Below are positions 25,806-34,992 of a stretch of DNA of 64,000 nucleotides, in pieces. The stretch spans positions 124,001 through 188,000 of the forward strand of contig NZ_NPJI01000067.1 in assembly GCF_002251435.1 (NCBI RefSeq). Reading direction: 5' to 3'. Position numbers and translations under genes: made by a program. The number at the start of each line of letters is the position of its first letter. Positions within the stretch are counted from its first letter, which is position 1. The notes under the pieces were generated by a model, which was given only the letters and a program-made list of their open reading frames with translations, did not search any database and was not told where the DNA came from. This DNA is from Prevotella sp. P2-180. Lineage in GTDB: Bacteria > Bacteroidota > Bacteroidia > Bacteroidales > Bacteroidaceae.

Positions 25806-26226
25806 AGTTGTCAAGATTAATATATTCAACATTGATGCCTGCCTGTTGCAGCAGACGTATTCCGTCGTTCAGCCGGTATTCGCGAGAGTACACCACACGT
25901 TTTATGCCGGCTTGGATAATCAGTTTAGAGCATTCGATGCATGGCGAGTCTGTTACATAAAGAGTAGCCCCGTCGCTATTGTTAGAGCTTCTGGCAAGTT
26001 TGGTGATGGCATTTGCCTCGGCGTGAAGCACGTATGGCAGGGTGACATCGTTTTCCTCGCATACGTTTTCGAAACCGCTGGGAGTTCCGTTGTAACCATC
26101 GCTGATTATCATTTGGTCTTTTACCACGAGAGCTCCCACTTGCCTTCTTTTGCAGTAGCTGTTCTCGGCCCAGATTTTTGCCATTCTGAGGTATCTCAAG
26201 TCGAGTTGTCTTTGCTTTTCGTCCAT
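25783..26226 (-). CDS. dCMP deaminase
   Basis: The 147-residue protein has the zinc deaminase motifs HAEANAI and DSPCIECSKLII, plus SYCKRRQVGALVVKD and DGYNGTPSGFEN typical of deoxycytidylate deaminases. It makes dUMP for thymidylate synthesis. It lies 19 bases after the M3 peptidase stop and overlaps ctpA. Confidence 0.95.
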   Translation of the reverse strand: MDEKQRQLDLRYLRMAKIWAENSYCKRRQVGALVVKDQMIISDGYNGTPSGFENVCEENDVTLPYVLHAEANAITKLARSSNNSDGATLYVTDSPCIECSKLIIQAGIKRVVYSREYRLNDGIRLLQQAGINVEYINLDNYVSEQDK

Positions 26227-26245
26227 GTCGATGCTATGTTTTGTT

Positions 26246-28354
26246 TTACTTCTTTATTCCGTTTCTTTTCAGCAGTGCCTTTATTGAAGGGTCTTTCTTT
26301 CTGAAGCGTTTGTAGAGGGTGGAGGGGTGCTCGGTATTGCCACGCGAAAGAATGTTGTCGCGGAAGCTCTGTGCCGTCTTCTGGTCGAAGATGCCGTTTT
26401 TCTGAAATACCGAGAATGCGTCGGCATCGAGCACTTCTGCCCACTTGTAGCTGTAGTATCCTGCCGAATAGCCTCCTGCCATGATATGACTGAATTGTAC
26501 AGTCATGCAAGTGTTTAGACGTCCGGTCTTGTCTTGCTTCAGCATAGTTTTTTCACTTGACTTTATTTCCAGGTCGCGTATGTTCTCCTCGTCGGTGATG
26601 GGTTCTGTGCGTGTATATAATCCCATGTCGATGAGTCCGAATCTGACCTGCCTGATGCAACTAAGCGCCACGTTGAAGTTTCGGCTCTTAACCACTCTCT
26701 TTATGAGGTCGTCGGGAATGACCTCTCCTGTCTTGTAATGGAAGGCGAAAGTTTGGAGGAAGTCTTTCTCTATGGCAAAGTTTTCCATTATCTGTGAAGG
26801 TAATTCAACGAAGTCCCACAGCACATTGGTACCGCTGAGGCTTTCAAAACGTGAGTTGGCGAACATTCCGTGCAGGGCGTGTCCAAATTCATGCAGGAAT
26901 GTCTCCACTTCGCCCAGGGTAAGCAGTGCCGGCTTTTCGTCGGTTGGCTTTGTGAAGTTCATCACAAGGCTAACGTGAGGCCTATGGTTTTCGCCTTTCC
27001 TGTCAATCCACTGTCCTTGGTATTCAGTCATCCATGCTCCCGACTGTTTTCCCATTCTTGGGTGGAAGTCGGCATAGAGTACTGCGAGATATGAGCCGTC
27101 TTTGTCGAACACCTCGTATGCCTTTACGTCTTCGTGATAAACTGGGATGTCGCTGTTTTCCTTAAACGTTATTCCGTAAAGCTTTGTAGCCAGGCCGAAT
27201 ACACCGTTTATCACGTTTCGCAGTTCGAAATAAGGTCTGAGCATTTCCGCGTCGATATTGTATTTTTTCAGCTTCAGCTTGTGTGAATAGAAAGGAATGT
27301 CCCATGGTTCCACCCTGTCGTTTCGCTCTTCGCCTGTTCTCAGAGCCCTTGCGGTGTTGACGATGCGCTGATTTTCTTTCTCAGCCGTCGGCATGTAGGC
27401 AAAGATGAGGTCGTTGAGCAGTTTGTATACGTTTTTTTTGTTTTTGGCCATTCGTTTTTTCAGTACATAGTCGGCATAGCTCTGGAATCCTAACAGTTGT
27501 GCCAGTTCGAGACGCAGGTTGACGATTCTTTTGCATATTTCCTGGTTGTCTTCGCTGTTGCCATGGAAACAGAGTGTGTTTTTTGCCATGTACATTTGTT
27601 TTCTAAGTTCCCTTCGTTGCGAATGTGTGATGAATGGGCTGTAGCTTGGGAAGTCTAGTGTGAAAACCCATCCGTCTTTTCCCTGTTCCCGGGCCTCTTG
27701 TGCAGCGGCTTCCTTAGCACTGTCGGGTAGTCCGGCGAGGTCGTCTTCGTCGGTGATGTGAAGCGAGTATGCCTTTGTGTCCTTACGCAGGTTTTGTGAG
27801 AATTGTAGTGAGAGCATTCCGGCTTCCTCGGTTATTTCCCTCAGACGTTCTTTCCCTTTCTCGTCGAGTAGGGCTCCGCATCTGACGAAATCGTCATATT
27901 CTTCTTCGAGAAGTCTTTTTTCTTCTTGTGTGAGTATGCGGTGGAAGCGGTGTACATGCTTTATTCTCTCAAACAGTTTTTTGTTGAGTCTCACGTCGTT
28001 GGCATGCTTTGTTAGCATTGGTTGTATCTTTTGTGCCAGCTGGTCCATCTCGTCGTTGGTATTGGCGCTGAGCATATTAAAGAACACGGTAGAGACCCTT
28101 GAGAGCAGGTCGTAATAGTGTTCCTTGCCTTCTTCGTTATAGAGTATAGTATTGTCGAAGGTGGGCTTGTCTGTATTGTTGATGATTTTCTCTATTTGCT
28201 CGTCTTCTCTCCTTATTCCTTCTATGAAGGCTTCCTCGTAGTCTTCCAGCCGTATTTGGTCGAAAGGCACGGTGTCGTGCGGTGTGTTATATTCTTCAAA
28301 GAATGGATTTTTTCTTGTCTGTTCTTTGCTTTCTTCTGTCATGTTTTGAGTCAT
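26246..28354 (-). CDS. M3 family metallopeptidase (Dcp / oligopeptidase A type)
   Basis: The 702-residue zinc peptidase has HEFGHALHGMF with the two His ligands and catalytic Glu, and the downstream Glu helix. Motifs FHPRMGKQSGAWM and LVMNFTKPTDEKPALLTL are typical of Dcp-like enzymes that cut dipeptides or oligopeptides. I choose the ATG at 28354, because the -7 box TAATTTTGC overlaps the upstream Met codon at 28384. There is no signal peptide, so it is probably cytoplasmic. Confidence 0.93.
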   Translation of the reverse strand: MTQNMTEESKEQTRKNPFFEEYNTPHDTVPFDQIRLEDYEEAFIEGIRREDEQIEKIINNTDKPTFDNTILYNEEGKEHYYDLLSRVSTVFFNMLSANTNDEMDQLAQKIQPMLTKHANDVRLNKKLFERIKHVHRFHRILTQEEKRLLEEEYDDFVRCGALLDEKGKERLREITEEAGMLSLQFSQNLRKDTKAYSLHITDEDDLAGLPDSAKEAAAQEAREQGKDGWVFTLDFPSYSPFITHSQRRELRKQMYMAKNTLCFHGNSEDNQEICKRIVNLRLELAQLLGFQSYADYVLKKRMAKNKKNVYKLLNDLIFAYMPTAEKENQRIVNTARALRTGEERNDRVEPWDIPFYSHKLKLKKYNIDAEMLRPYFELRNVINGVFGLATKLYGITFKENSDIPVYHEDVKAYEVFDKDGSYLAVLYADFHPRMGKQSGAWMTEYQGQWIDRKGENHRPHVSLVMNFTKPTDEKPALLTLGEVETFLHEFGHALHGMFANSRFESLSGTNVLWDFVELPSQIMENFAIEKDFLQTFAFHYKTGEVIPDDLIKRVVKSRNFNVALSCIRQVRFGLIDMGLYTRTEPITDEENIRDLEIKSSEKTMLKQDKTGRLNTCMTVQFSHIMAGGYSAGYYSYKWAEVLDADAFSVFQKNGIFDQKTAQSFRDNILSRGNTEHPSTLYKRFRKKDPSIKALLKRNGIKK

Positions 28355-28380
28355 AATGTTTCTCTTGTTTATTTTATCAT

Positions 28381-28389
28381 GCAAAATTA
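28381..28389 (-). promoter_or_regulatory. -7 box for the M3 peptidase gene
   Basis: The minus strand reads TAATTTTGC, 26 bases before the ATG at 28354. It decides the start by ruling out the in-frame ATG at 28384, which would lie inside the promoter. Confidence 0.75.
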
Positions 28390-28431
28390 GTAAAAATATT
28401 GCACTTACCTTATATAATAAGTAATTTTTAA

Positions 28432-29106
28432 CTATAAAGTGACAAATCTTTCCAAAAACGGTATTGTTATCCTGCCTCTGGCAAGTGTTACCAGCCCTTC
28501 TTCTTGCATTTTGTTCAACTCTCTTGACACTTCCAAGCGGCTGGTGTTCACTTCTTCCGCCAGTCGGTTCATGAGTATGTGATAGACTTTGTGTCCCGAG
28601 GGCCTTATGCAGTGGCTTGTGAGGAAAGTGATGATGTGAGATCGGGTGTCGGTGCCGTTAGGCAACCATGTGGCTCGTTGCTTTTTCTGCACCAAGGCTG
28701 CAAGCATGTTGAGATAGTTGAATTTTATGGTGTCGAATTTGTCTATCAGAATGCACAGTTCTTGTTTGCTGATAGTGATGAAATGACTTTTTGTGGAGGT
28801 GCGGAAAGTGCTTGTGTAACGTTGTGTCATGCCGAAGATGTTTTCTGGCTGCAGTGTGAATGGAGAATTGAACACCTCCTCCACCATGAAATTCTTGTCG
28901 GCAGATGCTGTTATGGATTCTATTTGTCCGTTTACCAGCATGATGATGCTGTCGCAAGGAGAGTCTGCTTCAACGATGGTTTTGTTAGCGTCTTCCTTCA
29001 TGAAACCAAACCTGGTATGGGCCACCAGTTCCATGATGTCCTTATGTTTCATTCCCAGGAAGAGGGGGAATTCCAACAGTTTGTGATATAGTAGTATTTC
29101 TGCCAT
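28432..29106 (-). CDS. Crp/Fnr family transcriptional regulator
   Basis: The 224-residue protein has a cyclic-nucleotide-binding-like beta-roll (about 15-125, with SPCDSIIMLVNGQIE) and a C-terminal winged helix (RLAEEVNTSRLEVSRELNKM). The roll lacks the usual cAMP-binding Arg-Ser pair, so the effector is unknown. It follows apbE by 8 bases and is probably cotranscribed. Confidence 0.9.
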   Translation of the reverse strand: MAEILLYHKLLEFPLFLGMKHKDIMELVAHTRFGFMKEDANKTIVEADSPCDSIIMLVNGQIESITASADKNFMVEEVFNSPFTLQPENIFGMTQRYTSTFRTSTKSHFITISKQELCILIDKFDTIKFNYLNMLAALVQKKQRATWLPNGTDTRSHIITFLTSHCIRPSGHKVYHILMNRLAEEVNTSRLEVSRELNKMQEEGLVTLARGRITIPFLERFVTL

Positions 29107-29114
29107 TTTTCGTG

Positions 29115-30134
29115 TTATAATTCCGCTACTTTCTTCTTAAGTTTTTCCGAGCACCACGTTTTGTTTTTCCCGTCTTTGTCTGAATAAATGAAATAGGCCA
29201 TCAGTTCCGGATGACGCTCAAGCAGCTTCTGTGCCTTTTCCAGTCCCATGACCATGAAAGCCGTGGCATAAGCATCGGCTGTGGCGCAGTTGTCTGCTAT
29301 GACCGTGGCTGAAAGAATGTTGTGCTGAACGGGATATCCGGTATGAGGGTCGATGGTGTGGGCATATTTCTTTCCGTTTTTGTAATAGAAGTTACGGTAG
29401 TTGCCGCTTGTGGCCATGGCTTTGTCTGTAACGTTGATGACGCTTTGTAGCTCTTTTGAAACAGACAGGGAGTCGTCTATAGGTCTTGTCACGCCAATTT
29501 TCCATGGTACTCTTTTTGGGCTTATTCCCTTTGTCACTATCTCGCCTCCAATTTCTACCATATAGTTTTTTACTCCTCTTTTTTGCAGAAATCGTGCAAC
29601 TACATCGCTTCCGTAGCCTTTTGCTATTGAGCTGCAGTCGAGCATCAGTCTTTTGTCTTTTTTCACTACTTTTCTGCCTTCGAGTCTTACTTTTTTGTAA
29701 CCTATGATATTTTTCAGGCTGTCGATGTTGTGTTTAGTTGGTTGTGTGCCGTTTTTGAACCCGAATCCCCATGCGTTTACCAGTGGGGCAACGGTGATGT
29801 CGAAGTCTCCGCTGGTGTCGTCTGATATTTTTTGTGCCAGTAAGAAGACATCGGCAAACATGTCGTTCACTTCAATGTCGTGGTTGTTGTTGACAGCGGT
29901 GATTACCGATTTTTTGTTGAAAGGTGACAGAGCCTCGTCCACTTTTTCCAATTCCCTTATGATGCTGTTGTGGAGGTTGGAGTCGCACTGGTATGTGATG
30001 TTGTAAGTCGTGCCGAACACCATGCCGCTATTATGTTGGTAGGGTATGGAGCTTTGATGGCGTATAATCACCACGGTGCCGACAATGAGCAGCACGAGGA
30101 AGGGAAGTTGCCATACTATTTTGTTTTTTTTCAT
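29115..30134 (-). CDS. apbE: FAD:protein FMN transferase (ApbE)
   Basis: The 339-residue protein has an N-terminal membrane anchor or signal (QLPFLVLLIVGTVVII), then GMVFGTTYNITYQ, FDITVAPLVNAWGFG, LDCSSIAKGYGSDVVARFL, YMVEIGGEIVTKG and YAHTIDPHTGYPVQH. It attaches FMN to Thr residues of Nqr/Rnf complexes on the periplasmic side. The Mg-binding Asp/Thr region near TADAYATAFMVMG is present. Confidence 0.95.
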   Translation of the reverse strand: MKKNKIVWQLPFLVLLIVGTVVIIRHQSSIPYQHNSGMVFGTTYNITYQCDSNLHNSIIRELEKVDEALSPFNKKSVITAVNNNHDIEVNDMFADVFLLAQKISDDTSGDFDITVAPLVNAWGFGFKNGTQPTKHNIDSLKNIIGYKKVRLEGRKVVKKDKRLMLDCSSIAKGYGSDVVARFLQKRGVKNYMVEIGGEIVTKGISPKRVPWKIGVTRPIDDSLSVSKELQSVINVTDKAMATSGNYRNFYYKNGKKYAHTIDPHTGYPVQHNILSATVIADNCATADAYATAFMVMGLEKAQKLLERHPELMAYFIYSDKDGKNKTWCSEKLKKKVAEL

Positions 30135-30159
30135 TTTTTTAAAATGATGTTGATATGTG

Positions 30160-30849
30160 TCAGATGTCGATTATGACATTGAAGTTTGCACCTATTCGTG
30201 TGTCGCCATATTTTCCGTAACCTGGTATGTACCAGGTGTTTCCCGCACTACAGTCTTTGTGTGACAGTCGGCGCTTGTATCTAATGTTCCATCCGAGGTG
30301 TAGCGGGCCGGTTATTTTGGCATCGATGCCAATTACTACCTCTGCCCAGTGCTGGTTGCAGCTTTCGCCTTCGATGCTGAATGCCGATGGAGTGCCCAAT
30401 ACCGGATCGTTGACAGACGGGCGGGACATGTCTACCTTGTATGAAGTGAAGGCATAGCGCAAGCCACCGTAGATGCGATTTGGAGAGTGCTTGTTTTTCA
30501 GAAGGTTGATGTCGCAGCCAAGTCTGAAATACGGGGCTTGGGTGGAGTAGGCGAGTTGGGTAATCTCGTCGTTATGGTCAGCCTCGCCATATCCGAGTTC
30601 GAACACCGGGAAATACTGGTCGTGAAGGTTAAGCCTAAGTGCCGCCTCATATTCTCCATAGTCGCCCAGTGACTTGACTATGGGACCTGCAATGTCTACC
30701 GATACGGAGAAGCCCCTGAACAGTGGTATGGAGTCTTTTTGCAGTGCGAATAGCTTACCTTGTGCCGATATTGTAGTCGCGGCGAGGCAGAGCAAGAGGC
30801 TAAATGCCAGCCTTGAAATGAATATGGAAATGTTCGGTCTTGGAGTCAT
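30160..30849 (-). CDS. DUF6048 family outer-membrane-like protein
   Basis: The 229-residue protein has a signal peptide (ending near TTISAQG) followed by alternating beta-strand sequence such as FPVFELGYGEAD, YFRLGCDINLL and GPLHLGWNIRYKRRL, typical of a small beta-barrel. It matches the Bacteroidota family DUF6048 of unknown function, which usually sits behind DUF6452 as it does here; the two genes overlap by 50 bases. Confidence 0.8.
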   Translation of the reverse strand: MTPRPNISIFISRLAFSLLLCLAATTISAQGKLFALQKDSIPLFRGFSVSVDIAGPIVKSLGDYGEYEAALRLNLHDQYFPVFELGYGEADHNDEITQLAYSTQAPYFRLGCDINLLKNKHSPNRIYGGLRYAFTSYKVDMSRPSVNDPVLGTPSAFSIEGESCNQHWAEVVIGIDAKITGPLHLGWNIRYKRRLSHKDCSAGNTWYIPGYGKYGDTRIGANFNVIIDI

Positions 30850-31282
30850 AATCTATTCGTCTTTTGTTTATTGTTATGGAGTCGATGCCATGGCGGGTGT
30901 GGTTGACAGACACCACGTCGTGGAAATAGACAAGGTTGCAGTCGACGGACTCAAACTGCGGCAGGTTTGTCTTCTCTAGCCACACGGTGTCGGATATCTC
31001 GTAACCGTCACCCTTTCTTATGAAAGTTAGTGTGTCGACATCGTTTGTATAGCTTATGGGCAGTTGGAACTCCGTTGTGCTGACGCTTTTGTTCAGCAGT
31101 ATGGTGTCGTTGCCCGACAGTTGTCTGGTGAGCACGGTGAGCGTGTCTGAGAGTGTGTCTTTCGTCCCGTCAGCCTTAGTCAACATATAGCTTGTGGCCA
31201 CATTGTTTTCCACGGGGCAGTCTATCGAGGTGCATGCTCCAAGAAACAGGGCAACCGCTATGGCAAACATCAGTCGTCGCAT
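30800..31282 (-). CDS. DUF6452 family lipoprotein
   Basis: From the ATG at 31282 the 160-residue protein starts MRRLMFAIAVALFLGACTSI, a clear lipoprotein signal with lipobox Cys. The mature part has TSYMLTKADGTKDTL and INKRRIDYDSKTEHFHIHF, as in DUF6452. The longer frame to 31456 lies inside the glycosyltransferase gene. It overlaps that gene by 13 bases and DUF6048 by 50, a tightly coupled trio. Confidence 0.82.
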   Translation of the reverse strand: MRRLMFAIAVALFLGACTSIDCPVENNVATSYMLTKADGTKDTLSDTLTVLTRQLSGNDTILLNKSVSTTEFQLPISYTNDVDTLTFIRKGDGYEISDTVWLEKTNLPQFESVDCNLVYFHDVVSVNHTRHGIDSITINKRRIDYDSKTEHFHIHFKAGI

Positions 31283-32232
31283 CTTATCTCCTCCTCTATC
31301 TGATAGTCGTTGCGGCTTGTCGACGACCTGCTGATGAGGTCTCCCACAAATCCTGCAAGAAACAATTGTGTCCCTATCATCATCATTGTCAGCGAGATGT
31401 AGAAGTAGGGCGAGTCGGTCACGAGTCTCTGTGGAATGCCATGGGCGAGACACCACAGCTTGTCGGCTCCGAGTATGAAGGCAGACACGAAGCCTATGAG
31501 GAACATGATGGTGCCGAGGAATCCGAACACGTGCATTGGTTTTTTGCCGAAGTTGCTGAGAAACCAGAGTGTGATGAGGTCGAGATAGCCGTTGAAGAAT
31601 CGGTTGAGACCGAATTTAGACTTTCCGTATTTTCTTGCCTGGTGATGTACCACTTTCTCGCCAATCTTGTCGAAGCCGGCATTTTTTGCAAGATAAGGAA
31701 TGTATCGGTGCATCTCACCGTAAACCTCAATATTCTTTACCACGTCGCGTCGATACGCCTTCAGTCCGCAGTTGAAGTCGTGAAGGTTTTTCACGCCGCT
31801 AATCTTGCGTGCCGTAGCGTTGAAGAGCTTGGTGGGAATGGTTTTCGACAGTGGGTCGTAACGTTTTTGCTTATATCCCGATACGAGGTCGTAGCCGTCC
31901 TCGGTTATCATCTTGTAGAGACCAGGAATCTCGTCGGGAGAGTCTTGCAGGTCGGCGTCCATGGTGATGACCACGTCGCCTTTTGCCTGTTTGAAACCGC
32001 AGAATAGGGCAGGGCTCTTGCCATAGTTTCTGCGGAATTTTATTCCCTTTACGTTTTCCGATTTCTTTGAGAGCTGTTCTATGACATCCCACGACTTGTC
32101 TGTCGACCCGTCGTTGATGAAAATCACTTCATAGGTGAAGCCGTTAGCTTTCATTACCCGTTCTATCCATGCGTGGAGTTCAGGTAACGACTCTTCTTCG
32201 TTGAAGAGAGGAATAATAACTGAAATGTCCAT
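31270..32232 (-). CDS. Family 2 glycosyltransferase with C-terminal membrane spans
   Basis: The 320-residue protein has the GT-A start SVIIPLFNEEESLPELHAW, FINDGSTDKSW, MDADLQDSPDEIP (DxD-like) and GLKAYRRDV, then two membrane spans (about 233-260 and 268-300). This is the DPM1/GtrB/ArnC type that uses a nucleotide sugar and a polyprenyl phosphate carrier. The sugar is not predictable. Confidence 0.93.
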   Translation of the reverse strand: MDISVIIPLFNEEESLPELHAWIERVMKANGFTYEVIFINDGSTDKSWDVIEQLSKKSENVKGIKFRRNYGKSPALFCGFKQAKGDVVITMDADLQDSPDEIPGLYKMITEDGYDLVSGYKQKRYDPLSKTIPTKLFNATARKISGVKNLHDFNCGLKAYRRDVVKNIEVYGEMHRYIPYLAKNAGFDKIGEKVVHHQARKYGKSKFGLNRFFNGYLDLITLWFLSNFGKKPMHVFGFLGTIMFLIGFVSAFILGADKLWCLAHGIPQRLVTDSPYFYISLTMMMIGTQLFLAGFVGDLISRSSTSRNDYQIEEEIRCDD

Positions 32233-32261
32233 TATTTGTATTTAATTCAAGTTTTCTGTTG

Positions 32262-34121
32262 TCAAGCGTATTGCTTTATGGGCAGTTTTATCACCACCTT
32301 GCATCCGCCAATGTATTCTTTGTCGATGTATACCAGTCCTTCCAGTCGTGTGACGATGGCACGGCAGAGTGTCAGTCCCATGCCCATTCCCGGTATGAAT
32401 TCGTCAATCTTCGTAAACTGTTCGAACACCCATTCTGTCTTTTCCGCCGGTACTCCGCATCCAGTGTCGCTGATGGTGACTGTCATGATGCCGTAGTCGT
32501 AGGCGGTGTTGACATCGATGTGTCCTTTCTTTGTGAATTTCGCCGCGTTGTCAAGTATGAGATAAAGGGCTTTCGACAGTAAGTCCTTGTCTGTCTTCAT
32601 TATGAAGCCCTTCTGTGAAGTGTTGTAGTGAACCTCTACATTAGGCTCCTTGGTATTGGCAATATTTGCCAGCACTTCGTGTACGACGTTGTCGATGTTC
32701 ACGTCGGTGGATTTTGGCATGAGTGAGTCAATATCGGCATAGTCGAGTATGGTGTCGATGATTTTCGTCAGTTGTGTGCATTGCATTTCTATTATGTCGG
32801 AAGTCTGCTTCAACTGTTCGTTGTCGCTAACAAGAGACGCCATCACCTGCGAGAATCCCATGATACCGTTGAGTGGTGTACGTATCTCGTGTTTAATACT
32901 TTTCATAAACGACGTTTTCACCTCGAGCGCCCTTTTTGTTTCCTCGTATGCCTTTGTAATGTCTTCCTTAGCCCGTTTCTGTTGTCTTCTTGCCTTGTTG
33001 AGGGTCAAAACGAGAACTGCGAGCAGTATAGACACCACGACCATGGCAGCGAAAGCCATGAATGTATAGTTGAGTTTCTCTTTGTTCAGCTCGTTTTCGA
33101 GCCTGTCTATTTCATATTTTTTCGATTGCCGTTCGTATTGAACCATGAGGTTCTGCAGGTGCTTTTGGTTTTTTTCGTTTAGCACGCTATCGGAATATTC
33201 ATTGCTTTTTTCCAGGTATTTTAGGGCATTGGCGTAGTCAGCCTTGTTCTGGCTCATTTTATACGACAGGTGGTACACCTTAGCCAGATGTTCCTTGGAG
33301 TTTATCTGTTCGGCCGTGAGTCTAGCTTCTTTTATGTATGTTGCGGCCTTACTTGTCATGTTGTTTTTGATATAAAGGTTTGCGAGTGCTATACACGACT
33401 CCAAGGCGTGCCATCGGTCGCCTTCGCCTTTCATTAGCTTATATGCCTCCTGATATTCATTTATGGCCTTTCTTGTGTCCTTGTTTTTTTCGTATATTTC
33501 CCCTATATGTGTGTGGCATAGTGATATACCCAGTTTCGACCCTGCTTTCTTGTTTGCTTCCATCGAGAGCTGGTAGTAGTGTAGTGCAGAGTCGCTATGG
33601 TTGGTATTCGAGAATATGCTGCCTATGTTGGCATAGTTGATGGCCATGCCCACTATGCTGCCTATTGCTTCCTCCCCTACCAGCGCCCTTCGGAAGATGC
33701 TGTCGGCAAGGTTGAAGTCGCCCATGGTGATGAGTATGTTGCCTATTCCGTTTAGCGACACCACTTCGTTTTTCTTGGTCGTCTTGCTTTCCTTGTCGCT
33801 ATATTGGCTGTTGAGGTTGAGAGCCCTGTAGTGGAATGACGAGGCTTCGTCCAGAATACCCATTCGCCTGTAGTCTGTCCCGATATTGTTCAGTGCCTGT
33901 ACTATCTCGAGTGTGTCGTGGGCTTGTTCGGCGAGTGTCAGTCCGTGTTTGTGGGCGTCGATGGCCTCTACAAACTTGCTTGAGTTTCTGAGTTCTTTTC
34001 CTTTCTCGCGATAGTGTGCAATGCTATCTTTCAGGTGAGTATGGTTTCGTGCCCTTTCGGTATTATTACCGCAGGACATGAATAGTAAGAGTATGTATGA
34101 TATGAATAGTATTTTTTTCAT
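32262..34121 (-). CDS. TPR sensor histidine kinase, lipoprotein signal
   Basis: The 619-residue protein starts with a lipoprotein-like signal (LLLFMSCGNN), has TPR units over residues about 35-310, a coiled linker, a membrane span (about 353-375) and a kinase core with phospho-acceptor H411 ([15 protein letters not shown]), N box and G boxes DTGCGVPAEK and GMGMGLTLCRAIV. There is no receiver domain. It sits between DUF4199 and GT2, overlapping DUF4199 by the ATGA quartet. The TPR part would sense a periplasmic protein or peptide. Confidence 0.9.
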   Translation of the reverse strand: MKKILFISYILLLFMSCGNNTERARNHTHLKDSIAHYREKGKELRNSSKFVEAIDAHKHGLTLAEQAHDTLEIVQALNNIGTDYRRMGILDEASSFHYRALNLNSQYSDKESKTTKKNEVVSLNGIGNILITMGDFNLADSIFRRALVGEEAIGSIVGMAINYANIGSIFSNTNHSDSALHYYQLSMEANKKAGSKLGISLCHTHIGEIYEKNKDTRKAINEYQEAYKLMKGEGDRWHALESCIALANLYIKNNMTSKAATYIKEARLTAEQINSKEHLAKVYHLSYKMSQNKADYANALKYLEKSNEYSDSVLNEKNQKHLQNLMVQYERQSKKYEIDRLENELNKEKLNYTFMAFAAMVVVSILLAVLVLTLNKARRQQKRAKEDITKAYEETKRALEVKTSFMKSIKHEIRTPLNGIMGFSQVMASLVSDNEQLKQTSDIIEMQCTQLTKIIDTILDYADIDSLMPKSTDVNIDNVVHEVLANIANTKEPNVEVHYNTSQKGFIMKTDKDLLSKALYLILDNAAKFTKKGHIDVNTAYDYGIMTVTISDTGCGVPAEKTEWVFEQFTKIDEFIPGMGMGLTLCRAIVTRLEGLVYIDKEYIGGCKVVIKLPIKQYA

Positions 34122-34663
34122 TTGACTTTGTTCCGTTTTGTTATTGCAGCAACCGGAAGGCTGAGCATTATGCCTATGGTGATGTTCATTGTCATTATGT
34201 TCAGTGCGATCATTATCGGCGAGGTGTTGCCCAGTTCGTTGATGCCTTCAGTAACCTGTTTCATGGTGAGTCCGTATGCCTTTATCATCTCTTGGGCCTC
34301 TTGCGAGGAGAGGAAGCTGATGTATTGTTTTACGATGTAGCCATTGTCGAGGAAGGCAAAGTAGGCATACTGTGCCAGTGCGAAAAGTATTGAGGCGTAG
34401 AAAAACATCAGCATGTAGTATGCCATGGAGCGCAGAAGGCTGATATGCCCGTCGCGTATCTCGTCGCGGAACTTCCTGAGTCGCTTAAAGGCATAGAAAG
34501 GACTTGCCAAAGCCATGATGCTCCCGACCATGCCTATCATGGGGTTGGATATGCCAATGATGTAACAGGCAAAACTGATGGTCCAAATAATGCCGAGATA
34601 TGTGCCGTCTATTCGAGCAAAGGCTCGCAGTTGTATATATTCAGGTGTGGTCATTATGTGCAA
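34118..34663 (-). CDS. DUF4199 membrane protein
   Basis: The 181-residue protein has about four membrane spans (around 18-58, 80-105 and 150-175), with the DUF4199 pattern LASPFYAFKRLRKFRD and YYMLMFFYASILFALAQYAY. Function unknown. Met4 (34654) is an alternative start. A consensus -7 box lies 17 bases upstream, so the long leftward operon probably starts here. Confidence 0.85.
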   Translation of the reverse strand: MHIMTTPEYIQLRAFARIDGTYLGIIWTISFACYIIGISNPMIGMVGSIMALASPFYAFKRLRKFRDEIRDGHISLLRSMAYYMLMFFYASILFALAQYAYFAFLDNGYIVKQYISFLSSQEAQEMIKAYGLTMKQVTEGINELGNTSPIMIALNIMTMNITIGIMLSLPVAAITKRNKVK

Positions 34664-34680
34664 TTATATATAAAAGATGT

Positions 34681-34689
34681 GCAAAGTTA
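34681..34689 (-). promoter_or_regulatory. -7 box for the DUF4199 operon
   Basis: The minus strand reads TAACTTTGC, 17 bases before the ATG at 34663. Confidence 0.7.
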
Positions 34690-34783
34690 CAAATAAAAAC
34701 TGAATATTATATTGTTTTATTGGAAAATATCATGTTTTTATGATTTTTATGCGATTTTATTTGTTTATTTGAAAAAAAATGCC

Positions 34784-34792
34784 TACCTTTGC
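34784..34792 (+). promoter_or_regulatory. -7 box for the SRP RNA-tRNA unit
   Basis: TACCTTTGC matches the consensus, and a TTTG at 34760-34763 sits 20 bases upstream as the -33 element. Confidence 0.75.
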
Positions 34793-34799
34793 ACCCGCA

Positions 34800-34891
34800 A
34801 ATAAGAAAACGGGTAAGTCTTGCACGGCCAGCTCCCTTCGAATCCTCCAGGACGGGAACGTAGCAAGGGTAGTTGTTTGTAGCGGCGCGAT
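34800..34891 (+). ncRNA. ffs: Signal recognition particle RNA (small type)
   Basis: The apical domain is readable: CCAGGACGGGAACGTAGCAA (34846-34865), with the GGAA tetraloop closed by CG/CG and the conserved asymmetric loop with AGCA that Ffh binds. The flanking CTCCC and AGGGTAG extend the stem. Length and single-hairpin form match the small bacterial SRP RNA. The ends are approximate. Its partner ffh is at 51.0-52.4 kb. Confidence 0.85.
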
Positions 34892-34910
34892 TTAATTAGC
34901 TTCCCCACCC

Positions 34911-34984
34911 GCCTCTTTAGCTCAGTTGGCCAGAGCACGTGATTTGTAATCTCGGGGTCGTTGGTTCGAATCCGACAAGAGGCT
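34911..34984 (+). tRNA. tRNA-Thr (anticodon TGT)
   Basis: The acceptor arms GCCTCTT/AAGAGGC pair fully, the D stem is GCTC/GAGC, and the T arm is GTTGG-TTCGAAT-CCGAC. The anticodon loop TTTGTAA gives TGT (Thr). The anticodon stem CGTGA/TCTCG has a T-T mismatch in the middle. No CCA is encoded. It starts about 20 bases after the SRP RNA. Confidence 0.95.
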
Positions 34985-34992
34985 CTCAACAG

